Shown here: piece by piece, positions 35,269 to 43,826 of the stretch | Numbering within the stretch: the first letter of the stretch is position 1 | Layout of the letters: each line of letters starts with the position of its first letter | Assembly (NCBI RefSeq): GCF_028023875.1 | Contig: NZ_JAQIPB010000005.1 | Location: 1 to 64,000 of the forward strand | DNA from: Xenophilus arseniciresistens | Lineage (GTDB): Bacteria; Pseudomonadota; Gammaproteobacteria; Burkholderiales; Burkholderiaceae_C | Direction: 5' to 3' | DNA: 64,000 nt | The notes under the pieces: model-generated | The model's input: the letters and a program-made list of their open reading frames with translations, nothing else | Told to the model about the DNA's origin: nothing | Database searches by the model: none | Program-made: the position numbers and the translations under genes

Positions 35269-36534
35269 ATGCCCCTGTTCGAGCCGATGGCCACCCGCAT
35301 CGATTCACCGGCCATGCGCGAAGCCGGCGCGCCGCTTCTTTCGCTGGCGCTGATGGACGCGCGCAACCACACGCTGCGCCTTCTGTCCTGGCTGGACCAC
35401 GCGTTGGCGGCCGATGGCCCGCGGCGCATGGCCGAGCTGCCCCCCGAATTGCCGCCCCCGCATTGGCTTGCGGGCCACATCGGCTGGCTGGCCGAGGCCT
35501 GGATCGCCCGCAACACGCAGCGTGCGCTGGGCGCGGCCTGCCCGGCGCGGCCCACGCGCCTGGCTTCGCTGGACGCGGGCGCCGATGCGGCCTGGGACCC
35601 GCAATGCTGTCCGAGCGCGCAGCGTGCCGGCGCCGATGTGCCCGCGCTGGAGCAGGCGCGCGCCTACCTGCTCGACACGCTGGAAGGCACGCTGGAGCTG
35701 CTCGAACGTGCCGAGCCCGACGACGCCGGCCTGTACTTCTACCGCATGGCGCTGTTCTACGAGGACTGGTGCGGCGAGCAACTGCAGGTGATCGGCCAGA
35801 CGCTGGGATTGGCCCCCGACCTTCCCGAGCCGACGGCGCGCGTGGCGCGCGAGCCGCTGTGGCTGCCGGCCACGACGTGGACCGTGGGCTGGGGCGCCCG
35901 CGCGGGCTTTCACTGGGCGCAGGAAGGCGGCGCGCTCGAGTTGGCGGTGCCCGAATTCGAGATCGACGCGCAGGCCGTCAGCTGGCAGCAGTACGCGGAA
36001 TTCGTGGCCGATGGCGGCTATGACCAGGCCTCGCTCTGGCACCCCGAAGGCTGGGCCTGGGTGCAGGCGCAGGACCGCCGCGCGCCGCGCCATGTGGCGC
36101 AGATCGGCGCCCATGCGGGCGCCGACGCCACCGTGCTGGCGCAGCGCGGCGGGCGGCTGGTGCGCCTGCCGGGCGGCCAGCCGGCACAGCACCTGAGCTG
36201 GTGGGAGGCCGATGCCTGGGCCCGCTGGGCAGGCCGGCGCCTGCCCACCGAGGCCGAATGGGAGGTGGCTGCGAGCACCGCTGCGCGGCGCGGCTTCATC
36301 TGGGGCGAGGTGCAGGAATGGGTGGCGAACCGCCTGCAGCCCTGGCCCGGCTTCGCGCCCGATCCGTGGAGCGCCGGCACGGCCCTGGACCCGCAGCCGG
36401 CCTGGGGCCGCGCGCGCGTGCTGCGCGGTGCCAGCAGCGCCACCCACGCCCGCGCGCGCAGCGTGCGGGCGCGCCTGTTTGCCGACCCTGGCACCGACAC
36501 CGGCTTCACGGGCTTTCGCACCTGCGCCATCTAG
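35269..36534 (+). CDS. EgtB/SenA-like DinB-FGE protein lacking two iron ligands
   Basis: This 421-residue protein has a DinB_2 domain (about 25-180) and an FGE-sulfatase domain (about 200-421; SWWEADAWARWAGRRLPTEA, VLRGASSATHAR, GFTGFRTCA). It resembles EgtB (ergothioneine) and SenA (selenoneine) synthases, nonheme-iron enzymes joining a thiol or selenol to hercynine. Homologues use one His in HxxWxxE plus an H-x3-H pair. Here GHIGWLAE (His70) is kept, but the pair is Tyr164 and Cys168 in ALFYEDWCGEQ. No egtD, senB or senC is adjacent. It is a divergent enzyme or a pseudoenzyme. An in-frame ATG at 35287 is an alternative start. Confidence 0.75.
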   Translation: MPLFEPMATRIDSPAMREAGAPLLSLALMDARNHTLRLLSWLDHALAADGPRRMAELPPELPPPHWLAGHIGWLAEAWIARNTQRALGAACPARPTRLASLDAGADAAWDPQCCPSAQRAGADVPALEQARAYLLDTLEGTLELLERAEPDDAGLYFYRMALFYEDWCGEQLQVIGQTLGLAPDLPEPTARVAREPLWLPATTWTVGWGARAGFHWAQEGGALELAVPEFEIDAQAVSWQQYAEFVADGGYDQASLWHPEGWAWVQAQDRRAPRHVAQIGAHAGADATVLAQRGGRLVRLPGGQPAQHLSWWEADAWARWAGRRLPTEAEWEVAASTAARRGFIWGEVQEWVANRLQPWPGFAPDPWSAGTALDPQPAWGRARVLRGASSATHARARSVRARLFADPGTDTGFTGFRTCAI

Positions 36535-36553
36535 GGCCTGATGCGCGCGGCCT

Positions 36554-39031
36554 TCAGCGCGTCGCCGAAATCGCCCGCGCCGGACTGAGCATGTCGCGGA
36601 TGCGATGCGCGATCTCGTCGACGCGGAAAGGCTTGCTGATCATCTCCATGCCGGGGCCCAGGAACTGCGCACGGTGGGTGGCGTATTCGGAATAGCCGGT
36701 CATGAACAGCACGCGCAGCTCGGGCCGGTGCAGCCGCGCGATCTCGGCCAGCTGGCGCCCGTTCACGCCGGGCAGGCCCACGTCGCTGACCAGCAGGTCG
36801 ATGCGGGTGTCCGAGCGCAGGATGGGCAGCGCCGCCCGGCCGTCGGCGGCCTGCAGCGTGGCATAGCCCATCTCGTGCAGCAGCTCCAGCACCAGCAGCC
36901 GCACGCCGGGGTCGTCTTCCACCACCAGCACCACCTCGCCCTGGCCCTGCGGCAGGGCGCTGGGCTGGGCCGGCGTGGCCGGCGCGACGGGCAGGGCATC
37001 GGCCTCGGGGGCGTGCGGCAGCAGCAGCGTGACGGTGGTGCCCTGGCCCGGCGCGCTGTCGATGCGCGCATGGCCGCCGGCCTGCTGCGCAAAGCCGTAG
37101 ATCATCGACAGGCCCAGCCCCGTGCCCTGGCCCAGCGGCTTGGTGGTGAAGAAGGGGTCGAAGGCCTGGGCCAGCACGTCGGCCGGCATGCCGGTGCCGG
37201 TGTCGCGCACGGCGATGGCCAGGTAGGGGCCGGGCCGCAGCCCGTCGATGTGGCGGACCTCGGCCTCGCCCAACTGGACGTTGCTGGTGGACAGGTGCAG
37301 CTCGCCGCCATGGGGCATGGCGTCGCGGGCGTTGATGGCCAGGTTCAGGATCGCGCTTTCGAGCTGGCTCTCGTCGCCGAAGGCGGCGCGCGCATCCTCG
37401 GCCAGATGCAGCTGCAGCCGGATCTGCTCGCCGAGCGTGCGCGTCATCAGCTCCTCCATCGAGCCGATCAGGGCATTGACGTCCACGGCCCGCAGATCCA
37501 GCGACTGGCGGCGCGAGAAGGCCAGCAGCCGCTGCACCAGCGAGGCTGCGCGCGAGGCCGACTGGGTGGCGCTGTCCATGAAGCGCTGCAGGTCGTCGAC
37601 CTGGCCCTTGGCCACGCGGCGGCGCATCACTTCCAGCGCACCGGTGATGCCCTGCAGCATGTTGTTGAAGTCATGCGCGATGCCACCGGTGAGCTGGCCG
37701 ATGGCCTCCATCTTCTGGCTGTGGCGCAGCCGCTGCTCGGACTCGCGCGCCGCCGTCACGTCACGCCCTACGGCGTGGATGAAGCCTTCATGCGGCACGG
37801 CCGACCAGGAAAGGGTACGCTGGCTGCCGTCCTTGTGCAGCCAGCGGTTCTCGAAGCGCGTAAGCACCTGGCCTTCGGCCATGCGGTCCAGCTGCACGGC
37901 CGAGAACTGGCGGTCTTCCGGTGCCACCAGCTCCAGGATCGGCCGGCCCACCATCTCGTCCTCGCTCCAGCCCAGCAGCGCATGCCATGCGGGGTTGACG
38001 GCCTCCACGCGGCCGTCCAGGCGCGTGATCACCATGACGTCGGTGGCCAGGCGCCAGAGCCGGTCGCGTTCGCGCGTGCGCTGCTCCACACGCTGCTCCA
38101 GCGTGGCGTTGAGCGCTTCGAGGGCGCGGCGCGACGCGTGGCGCTCGGTCACGTCCTGCACCACGCCGCGCATCAGCACCGGGCGGCCCTGTTCGTCGCG
38201 CACGATCTCGGCCCGGCGCGCCACCCAGCGCCGGGCGCCGTCATTGGCGCGCAGGATGGGGAACTCCACCACCAGTGGCGCGTCGCCGCTCAGGCGCTCC
38301 ACGTGGGTGGACATCTCGTCGCCCGGGTCCAGCGGGTCGTGCGGCGCGCGCAGCGCCTCGATCTGCGAGGAGGGGATGACGGCCTGCTCCGGCAGCCCGA
38401 ACAGGCGGCAAAAGCCCGGGGAGGCATAGACGCAGTCGCGCTGGATGTCGAGCTGGAAGACGTTCACGCCGCCGGCTTCCTGGGCCATGCGGCCCTGCTC
38501 GTGCAGCTCGCGCAGGTGCACTTCGCTGGCCGCCAGTGCCTGCGCCGCGCGCACGCGGTCGGTGGTCTCGCTGACCACGCACAGCACGCCCGCCACGCGG
38601 GCGTCCGCTTCGCGGATGGGCGAGTAGGAAATGTCGAAGAAGACCTGCTCCAGATGGCCGTGGCGGTTGATCTGGAAGGGCCGGTCGCGCGCGGCCACGG
38701 TTTCTCCCCGGGCCAGCACGCGGTGCAGCAGCGAATGAAGGTCGTCCCACAGCTCGCCCCAGTGCTCCACGGCGGGGCGGCCCATGGCCGCCGGATGCTT
38801 GGCGCCGATGGTGGGGGCGTAGGCATCGTTGTAGAAGGCCACGAACTGCGGCCCCCAGAACAGCACGATCTGGGCCTGCGAGGGCAGGATCAGGTCGATG
38901 GCGCCGCGCAGCGCGGCCGGCCAGTCGGCCTGCGGGCCCAAAGGCGTGTCCCCGGCGCCCAGGGCCCGGATGCGGGCAGCGGCGTCTCCTGCAACAAAGG
39001 GCCAGGCTTGAAAAGACGACGCAAGGGACAT
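36554..39031 (-). CDS. Hybrid sensor histidine kinase / response regulator with PAS domains
   Basis: This 825-residue soluble kinase has an N-terminal PAS/GAF-like domain (about 30-165), two more PAS domains (about 180-310 and 335-430), a HisKA domain with the phospho-His at about 453 (GGIAHDFNNMLQGITG), an ATPase domain (GTGLGLSMIYGFAQQAGG), and a receiver domain with phospho-Asp at about 750 (LLVSDVGLPG). No membrane helix is seen, so it senses a cytoplasmic signal, perhaps redox or light through PAS; the cofactor is unknown. No separate response regulator is next to it. I chose the ATG at 39031 (MSLASSFQ). Confidence 0.9.
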   Translation of the reverse strand: MSLASSFQAWPFVAGDAAARIRALGAGDTPLGPQADWPAALRGAIDLILPSQAQIVLFWGPQFVAFYNDAYAPTIGAKHPAAMGRPAVEHWGELWDDLHSLLHRVLARGETVAARDRPFQINRHGHLEQVFFDISYSPIREADARVAGVLCVVSETTDRVRAAQALAASEVHLRELHEQGRMAQEAGGVNVFQLDIQRDCVYASPGFCRLFGLPEQAVIPSSQIEALRAPHDPLDPGDEMSTHVERLSGDAPLVVEFPILRANDGARRWVARRAEIVRDEQGRPVLMRGVVQDVTERHASRRALEALNATLEQRVEQRTRERDRLWRLATDVMVITRLDGRVEAVNPAWHALLGWSEDEMVGRPILELVAPEDRQFSAVQLDRMAEGQVLTRFENRWLHKDGSQRTLSWSAVPHEGFIHAVGRDVTAARESEQRLRHSQKMEAIGQLTGGIAHDFNNMLQGITGALEVMRRRVAKGQVDDLQRFMDSATQSASRAASLVQRLLAFSRRQSLDLRAVDVNALIGSMEELMTRTLGEQIRLQLHLAEDARAAFGDESQLESAILNLAINARDAMPHGGELHLSTSNVQLGEAEVRHIDGLRPGPYLAIAVRDTGTGMPADVLAQAFDPFFTTKPLGQGTGLGLSMIYGFAQQAGGHARIDSAPGQGTTVTLLLPHAPEADALPVAPATPAQPSALPQGQGEVVLVVEDDPGVRLLVLELLHEMGYATLQAADGRAALPILRSDTRIDLLVSDVGLPGVNGRQLAEIARLHRPELRVLFMTGYSEYATHRAQFLGPGMEMISKPFRVDEIAHRIRDMLSPARAISATR

Positions 39032-39147
39032 GGATGGCGGGGCGTTTTGGGCGCGATTATGAGAAGCCCCCGGGCACCTCCTTGTCAGCCGGAAGCGCGA
39101 CTGGCCCTGGGGTGCAGGCCCCATGCAGGCTCTCCTGGCGTGCGTTC

Positions 39148-39819
39148 TCAGCCCACGACCCGGCCTGCGTCCAGCTCCACCACCGCCTGGGCCAGGGCCT
39201 GCACGTCCTGCGGGTCGTGCGTGACGATCAGCACGGGCACCGGCACGCGCGAGAGCATCTGGGCCAGCTCGGCCCGCAGCCGCGTGCGCAGCGCGGTGTC
39301 CAGTGCCGACAGCGGCTCGTCCAGCAGCAGCAACCGGGGCTGGGCCGCCAGCGCGCGCGCCAGGGCCACGCGCTGGCGCTGGCCGCCCGAAAGGCTGCGC
39401 GGCATGGCGTCGCGCAGCGCCTCGATGTCGAAGCGCTGCAGCAGCGAGTCGATCTGCGCCCGGGCCTCGGGCTCGCGCGCGCCGAAGCGCAGGTTCTGCA
39501 GCACGCTCATGTGCGGGAACAGCGCGTAGTCCTGGAACACATAGCCGATGCGGCGCAGCCGTGCCGGCAGGTTCACCCCGGCCTGGCTGTCCATCAGGCT
39601 GCGGCCCTGCACGCGCACGTGGCCCCGCGCTTCGGGCAGCAGCCCCGCCACCGCCTGCAGCAGGGTCGATTTGCCCGAACCCGATGCGCCCAGCAGCGCC
39701 GTGCGCATGGCGCGGCTCTCGAAGGCCGCGTCCAGCGCGAAGTGGCGCTCGCCGGCACGCAGCGTGGCGCGCACATGCAGTTCCAGCACCGGGGGGGCGA
39801 GCGGATCGGGCGGGTTCAC
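39148..39819 (-). CDS. modC: Molybdate ABC transporter ATP-binding protein, short form
   Basis: This 223-residue ATPase powers molybdate import. It has Walker A (GASGSGKSTLLQ), Q-loop (FQDYALFPHMSV), signature (LSGGQRQRVALARAL), Walker B (LLLLDEPLSALD) and switch His (VTHDPQD). Typical ModC proteins have about 350 residues with a C-terminal molybdate-binding TOBE (Mop) domain; this one ends after the ATPase domain. The start is a GTG at 39819, one base after the modB stop. It is third in modABC. Confidence 0.9.
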   Translation of the reverse strand: MNPPDPLAPPVLELHVRATLRAGERHFALDAAFESRAMRTALLGASGSGKSTLLQAVAGLLPEARGHVRVQGRSLMDSQAGVNLPARLRRIGYVFQDYALFPHMSVLQNLRFGAREPEARAQIDSLLQRFDIEALRDAMPRSLSGGQRQRVALARALAAQPRLLLLDEPLSALDTALRTRLRAELAQMLSRVPVPVLIVTHDPQDVQALAQAVVELDAGRVVG

Positions 39820-39820
39820 G

Positions 39821-40474
39821 TCAGTGCCTGGCCTGCAGAAGACGGCTGGCGATGACCAGCAGCACGATGCACACGGCCGAAATGAGCAGCGTCAGCCGCA
39901 GGGCCAGCGGGTCGTCGCCGGCCTGCACGGCACTGTAGACGGCCACCGACAGCGTCTGCGTGCGCCCCGGCAGGTTGCCCGCGATCATCAGGGTGGCGCC
40001 GAACTCGCCCATCGCACGCGCAAAAGTCAGGGCCAGCCCGGCGCCGATGCCGCGCAGCGCCAGCGGCAGGCTGATGCGAAAAAAAACCTCCCACTCGCGC
40101 GCGCCCAGCGTGCGCGCGGCCTGGGCCAGGCGGATGTCCGTGTCTTCAAAGGCCGCGCGCGCGGCCTTGTAGATCAGCGGCAGCGCGACCACGGCCGAGG
40201 CCAGCACCGCGCCCTGCCAGGTGAACAGCAGCGTGATGCCGAAGCTGCTTTCGAGCCAGCGGCCCAGCGGCCCCTGGCGGCCCACCAGCACGATCAGGTA
40301 ATAGCCCACCACCGTGGGCGGCAGCACCATGGGCAGCAGCAGCGCGGCGTCGAGCACCGCATGGCCCGCAAAGCGCCGCCGTGCCATCCACCAGCCCAGG
40401 CCAATACCCAGCATGCCCGCCAGCGCCGTGGCCAGCAGGGCCACCTTGAGCGTGAGCCACAGGGGAGACAGCAT
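39821..40474 (-). CDS. modB: Molybdate ABC transporter permease
   Basis: This 217-residue protein has five or six helices of the binding-protein-dependent permease fold. It contains LPPTVVGYYLIVLVG, characteristic of ModB, and the EAA-loop equivalent AAFEDTDIRLAQAARTLGA, followed by ARAMGEFGATLMIAGN, another ModB hallmark. It starts 12 bases after modA and ends one base before modC. Confidence 0.95.
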   Translation of the reverse strand: MLSPLWLTLKVALLATALAGMLGIGLGWWMARRRFAGHAVLDAALLLPMVLPPTVVGYYLIVLVGRQGPLGRWLESSFGITLLFTWQGAVLASAVVALPLIYKAARAAFEDTDIRLAQAARTLGAREWEVFFRISLPLALRGIGAGLALTFARAMGEFGATLMIAGNLPGRTQTLSVAVYSAVQAGDDPLALRLTLLISAVCIVLLVIASRLLQARH

Positions 40475-40486
40475 GTGCCGCCGGGA

Positions 40487-41248
40487 TCAGGGCTGCGAGA
40501 AGCCGAAGCCCTGCAGGATCTTCTGCCCCTCGGCACTGCGCACGAAGGCGATGAAGGCCCGGGCCGTGGCTGCCTGCCGGCTGGCGGCCAGCTGCGCGAT
40601 GGGGTAGCTCACGGGCGAGGGCGTGGGCACGGCGAAGGCGACGCGCGTCTGTTCCTTGCGAACGATCGCGTCGGTGCGGTAGACGAAGCCCGCGTCGACC
40701 TCGTCGCGCGCCACGTAGTCCAGCACCTGGCGCACGCTTTCGCCGAAGATCCATTTGGGCTGCAGGGCCGTGGCCAGGCCGGCCTGCTCGACCACGCCCA
40801 TGGTGTAGCGCCCCACGGGCACCGAGGCCGGCGTGCCCGCGGCGATGCGCCTGTAGGCCGGAGCCTCCAGGTCCTTCAGCCGGACGGGCACCTGGGTGCG
40901 CGCGGCCGGCACGATCAGCACCAGCTCGTTGCGCACGAAGTCGGCGCGCGAGCCCTCGGCGATCAGCCCCGCGGCCACGGCCTTGTCCATGGTCGGCTGG
41001 TCGGCCGAGGCGAACACGTCCACCGGCGCACCCTGCTGCATCTGCGCCAGCAGCGCGCCCGAAGCCGCAAAGTTGAAAGTCACCTTGCGGCCGGGGTGGG
41101 CCTGCTCGAAGGCCTTGCCCACGCTCTGGAAGGCATTGGTCAGGCTGGCGGCCGCAGAGACGATGATCTCCTGCGCCCACAGCGAGGAAGAACCCAGACC
41201 GAGCAGGGCGGCAAGGCCGAGCTGGCGCAACCAGGGACGTGCAGACAT
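40487..41248 (-). CDS. modA: Molybdate-binding periplasmic protein
   Basis: This 253-residue receptor has a signal peptide (LGLAALLGLGSSSLWAQ) and ModA motifs: VSAAASLTNAFQSVGKAFE, FNFAASGALLAQMQQGAPVDVFASA, and DYVARDEVDAGFVYRTDA near the C-terminus. It binds molybdate or tungstate. It heads modABC, transcribed leftward from a region with a ModE-type operator, and feeds molybdenum to enzymes such as the CoxL-type hydroxylase encoded nearby. Confidence 0.96.
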   Translation of the reverse strand: MSARPWLRQLGLAALLGLGSSSLWAQEIIVSAAASLTNAFQSVGKAFEQAHPGRKVTFNFAASGALLAQMQQGAPVDVFASADQPTMDKAVAAGLIAEGSRADFVRNELVLIVPAARTQVPVRLKDLEAPAYRRIAAGTPASVPVGRYTMGVVEQAGLATALQPKWIFGESVRQVLDYVARDEVDAGFVYRTDAIVRKEQTRVAFAVPTPSPVSYPIAQLAASRQAATARAFIAFVRSAEGQKILQGFGFSQP

Positions 41249-41262
41249 CAGGCAGAGCTCCT

Positions 41263-41289
41263 ATCGCTATTCATTTGTGGAATAGCGAA
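41263..41289. promoter_or_regulatory. ModE-type operator between modA and modE
   Basis: A perfect 7-base inverted repeat, CGCTATT (41265-41271) and AATAGCG (41281-41287), has a 9-base spacer and A/T flanks (ATCGCTATT...AATAGCGAA). It resembles E. coli ModE sites (CGnTATAT dyads). It lies between modABC and modE, 15 bases from the modA start, where it could repress modABC when molybdate is plentiful. Confidence 0.75.
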
Positions 41290-41335
41290 ATGGTAGCAGC
41301 CCGCGCGTGCCGGCGGGCTGCGGGCCGATCGCACA

Positions 41336-42184
41336 ATGCCGCCCATGCAGCAACGCAGATCGTCCAACCCACCCCGCGGGCCGGAACGTCCGGCGCTGGC
41401 CCAGGCCCTGGGCCACAGCGCGGCCGACCGGCGCATCCTCATCCTGCGCGGCATTGCGGCCACGGGCAGCATCTCGCAGGCCGCCCGCGAAGCCGGCGTG
41501 AGCTACAAGGCCGCGTGGCAGGCCGTGGCCACGCTGACCAACCTGGCCGGCGTGCCGCTGGTGGAGCGCGTGGTGGGCGGTGCGGGCGGCGGCGGCGCGC
41601 GGCTCACGGCACAGGGCCAGGCGCTGCTGCAGATGGCCCAGGCCTACGACGGCGCGCGGCGTGCCGTGGCGCAGCCGGGTGCGGCAGGCAGTGCGGCTGC
41701 CGGGCTGCGCGTGCGCACCAGCATGCGCAACCAGTTGCCCGGCACGGTGCTGGCCGTGGCGCGGCAGGGCCGCCAGGCGCTGGTGCAGATCGCGCTGGGC
41801 GAGGGCGGTGCGGCCGATGATGCGCTCGCGTGCCTGCAGGCCAGCATCACGCAGGAAAGCGCCGAACTGCTGGGGCTGGCGCCGGGCCTGCCGCTGATCG
41901 CGATGTGCAAGGCCACGGCCGTGCGCATGGGCGCCGCGGCGGATGCGCCGCCGGCCGAAGGCGCCGGCATCAACCGGCTGGGCGGTGTGGTGGCCGAGGT
42001 GTTCAAGGCCGCGCGCTCACCCGGCGCGTGGGCCGATGCGCAGGGCGATGAACTGACGCTCACGCTGGCCGGCAGCGGCCTTGCGCTGGTGGGCTTTGCC
42101 GCTCCCGGCGTGGCGCTGCGCCGCAGGCAGCGCGCGTGGGCCGAGCTTGATGCGTCGGCCGTGGTGCTGGCCCTGCCGGGCTGA
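41336..42184 (+). CDS. modE: ModE-family molybdate-responsive regulator
   Basis: This 282-residue regulator has an N-terminal LysR-like winged helix (RILILRGIAATGSISQAARE, VSYKAAWQAVATLTNLAG) and C-terminal TOBE/Mop domains. The first is clear (RTSMRNQLPGTVLAVA); the second, from INRLGGVVAEVF, is degenerate. ModE dimers with bound molybdate repress modABC and sometimes activate Mo enzymes. It is divergent from modABC across the matching operator. An ATG three codons later (41345) is an alternative start. Confidence 0.93.
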   Translation: MPPMQQRRSSNPPRGPERPALAQALGHSAADRRILILRGIAATGSISQAAREAGVSYKAAWQAVATLTNLAGVPLVERVVGGAGGGGARLTAQGQALLQMAQAYDGARRAVAQPGAAGSAAAGLRVRTSMRNQLPGTVLAVARQGRQALVQIALGEGGAADDALACLQASITQESAELLGLAPGLPLIAMCKATAVRMGAAADAPPAEGAGINRLGGVVAEVFKAARSPGAWADAQGDELTLTLAGSGLALVGFAAPGVALRRRQRAWAELDASAVVLALPG

Positions 42185-42191
42185 GCGCTTT

Positions 42192-42515
42192 CTATCCGCC
42201 CAACTGCGCCAGCGGCGCGCGCACGTCGTCGGCCGAGCCCGGGCGCACCACGCGCGCCACTTCCTGGCCGTCGCGCAGGAAGATCAGCGTGGGCCAGAGC
42301 TTGACGCGGAAGCTGCGGCCCAGCGGGCGGCCGCTGCCGTCTTCCACCTTGAGGTGCTTCAGGCCGGCCGGCGCATCGGCCAGCGCCTCGGTGATGGCAG
42401 GTTGCGCGGCCTTGCAGATGCCGCACCAGTTGGCGCCGAATTCCAGCACCGCGAGGCCGGGCTGCGCGTCCACCTCGGCGCGCGTGGGTTGTTCGGTGGC
42501 GTAGGGAGTGCTCAT
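42192..42515 (-). CDS. Thioredoxin-family protein
   Basis: This 107-residue cytoplasmic thioredoxin-fold protein has the active site WCGICKAAQP (Cys31, Cys34), differing from the canonical WCGPC by Ile for Pro, and a cis-proline region KLWPTLIFLRDGQEV. The WCGIC motif suggests a more oxidising or specialised disulfide exchange. It has no signal peptide. It lies between modE (convergent, 7 bases away) and the GAF-Fis regulator gene. Its target is unknown. Confidence 0.88.
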   Translation of the reverse strand: MSTPYATEQPTRAEVDAQPGLAVLEFGANWCGICKAAQPAITEALADAPAGLKHLKVEDGSGRPLGRSFRVKLWPTLIFLRDGQEVARVVRPGSADDVRAPLAQLGG

Positions 42516-42568
42516 GGGGCCATTGTGGGCCGCGGCAGGGCCGGCCGGCTGTAGTCGATGGCCTTGCC

Positions 42569-43732
42569 TCAGCGGCGCGGCCGCGCCGCGCCCAGTTGCC
42601 GGTACACGGTGGCCCGGCTCACGCCCAGTGCGCGCGCGGCTTCCGCCACGTTGCCATGCGCATCGCGCACGGCCTGCTCGATCAGCCGGCCCTGCAGCTC
42701 GCGCAGGCGCGGCGGGGCCGGCTGCGCGGCCGGCATGCGCAGGCGCCCGTGCTCGGGCCGCCAGGCCCGCGCCTGCAGCCGCAGGCCCGACCACAGCGGC
42801 AGCTCCACCGGTTGCGGATGGCGCGCCGCGGCATCGAACAGCAGGCCCACGGGCACCGCCAGCAGCTCGCTGGCGTGGCTGCCGGCGCCCGCGCGCAGCG
42901 GCAGCAGCTGCCGCGCCGTGGCATTGGCGCCCAGCACCTGGCCGTCGGCATCGAGGGCCAGCAGGCCATCGCGGCTGGGCGGGCCGCTCTCGTCGTCGGC
43001 CCAGGGCGGCCCCAGGCCGCCGGGCCAGTTGATCTGCAGCCACAAGGCCGCGGGCAGGCTGCGCAGCAGGCCCTGGCCGATGGCGCCGGCCGCCTGCTGG
43101 GCCAGGTGCTGCAGTTCGGGGCGTTCGGCCACGTCCACGCCGGTCAGGTCCAGCATGCCTGCGCAGCGGCCGTCGGCATCGAAGATGGGCGCGCCCGCGC
43201 AGGTGTAGAGGCTGGTGTCGTCGAAGAAATGCTCGGCCCGGTGCAGCCATACGGTGCGGTGCTCGGCCAGTGCCAGGCCGATGGCCGTGGTGCCCACCGC
43301 GGCTTCGGACAGGTCGACGCCGACGCGCGCGATGTCCAGCGCGGCGCGTGGCGCGTCGGCGGCCAGCGCGGCGGTGGCGATCACCACGCCCTGCGCGTCG
43401 GTGAGCATGGCGAAGTAGCGCGTGCCGGCGATGGCGCGCGCCAGTTGGGCCAGCACCGGTTCGGAGGCCTCGCGCAGCGGGCGCTGGCGCTCGGCCGCGG
43501 CGCGCTGGCGCGGCTGGGGAACGGGGTCGAAGACGATGCGCTGGCCAGGCCGACGGCCCTGTTCCAGGCAGCGCTGCCAGGAACGCGTGATGGCGCTGTC
43601 GATGCCGGCGGGCGCATGCTGGCCGGGGCGCGCGGGCTCGCCGGCCAGCCAGTGGCGGCGCGCGAGCGCGATCGCATCGGCGCGCTCGCGCACCAGGGCC
43701 TGCGCCTGCGGGCGCGGCTGGAGGAAGGCCAT
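42569..43732 (-). CDS. AcoR-like GAF-Fis transcriptional regulator lacking the AAA+ domain
   Basis: This 387-residue regulator begins with the AcoR-type segment DSAITRSWQRCLEQGRRP, then a GAF domain (about 95-215; DLSEAAVGTTAIGLAL, SLYTCAGAPIFD), a short PAS-like stretch (LLALDADGQVLGANATARQL), and a C-terminal Fis helix-turn-helix (EAARALGVSRATVYRQLG). Classic AcoR proteins have a sigma-54 AAA+ domain with GESGTGKE and GAFTGA between these; it is absent, so this protein cannot activate sigma-54 polymerase. It is divergent from the cox cluster and is its likely regulator. Confidence 0.85.
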   Translation of the reverse strand: MAFLQPRPQAQALVRERADAIALARRHWLAGEPARPGQHAPAGIDSAITRSWQRCLEQGRRPGQRIVFDPVPQPRQRAAAERQRPLREASEPVLAQLARAIAGTRYFAMLTDAQGVVIATAALAADAPRAALDIARVGVDLSEAAVGTTAIGLALAEHRTVWLHRAEHFFDDTSLYTCAGAPIFDADGRCAGMLDLTGVDVAERPELQHLAQQAAGAIGQGLLRSLPAALWLQINWPGGLGPPWADDESGPPSRDGLLALDADGQVLGANATARQLLPLRAGAGSHASELLAVPVGLLFDAAARHPQPVELPLWSGLRLQARAWRPEHGRLRMPAAQPAPPRLRELQGRLIEQAVRDAHGNVAEAARALGVSRATVYRQLGAARPRR

Positions 43733-43807
43733 GCGCTTGTCTCCGGCTGATCGTCGTCGTTGTCGTGGGCGCCTGGGCTCGGGCCGAGCAGCCCGGCGCG
43801 GCGGGGC

Positions 43808-43826
43808 TGTTCCATTTTGAGAATTT
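43808..43826. promoter_or_regulatory. Candidate regulator site before the cox cluster
   Basis: An AT-rich island in the 246-base divergent region reads TGTTCCATTTTGAGAATTT. It resembles imperfect TGTTCC-type dyads used by AcoR-like GAF-Fis activators. The dyad is incomplete, and the rest of the region shows only a CTGGCCGGCCAG palindrome (43865-43876). Confidence 0.3.

Noticed and set aside
32196-36023. A very long plus-strand open frame (1275 codons)
   Set aside because: It runs antisense to the TRAP dctM and dctQ genes and into the EgtB-like gene in another frame. The translation is low-complexity and rich in His, Gln, Gly and Arg with no domain, a usual GC-bias artefact.
36605-39529. A plus-strand open frame of 974 codons
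   Set aside because: It is antisense to the hybrid kinase gene and modC, with no recognisable domain.
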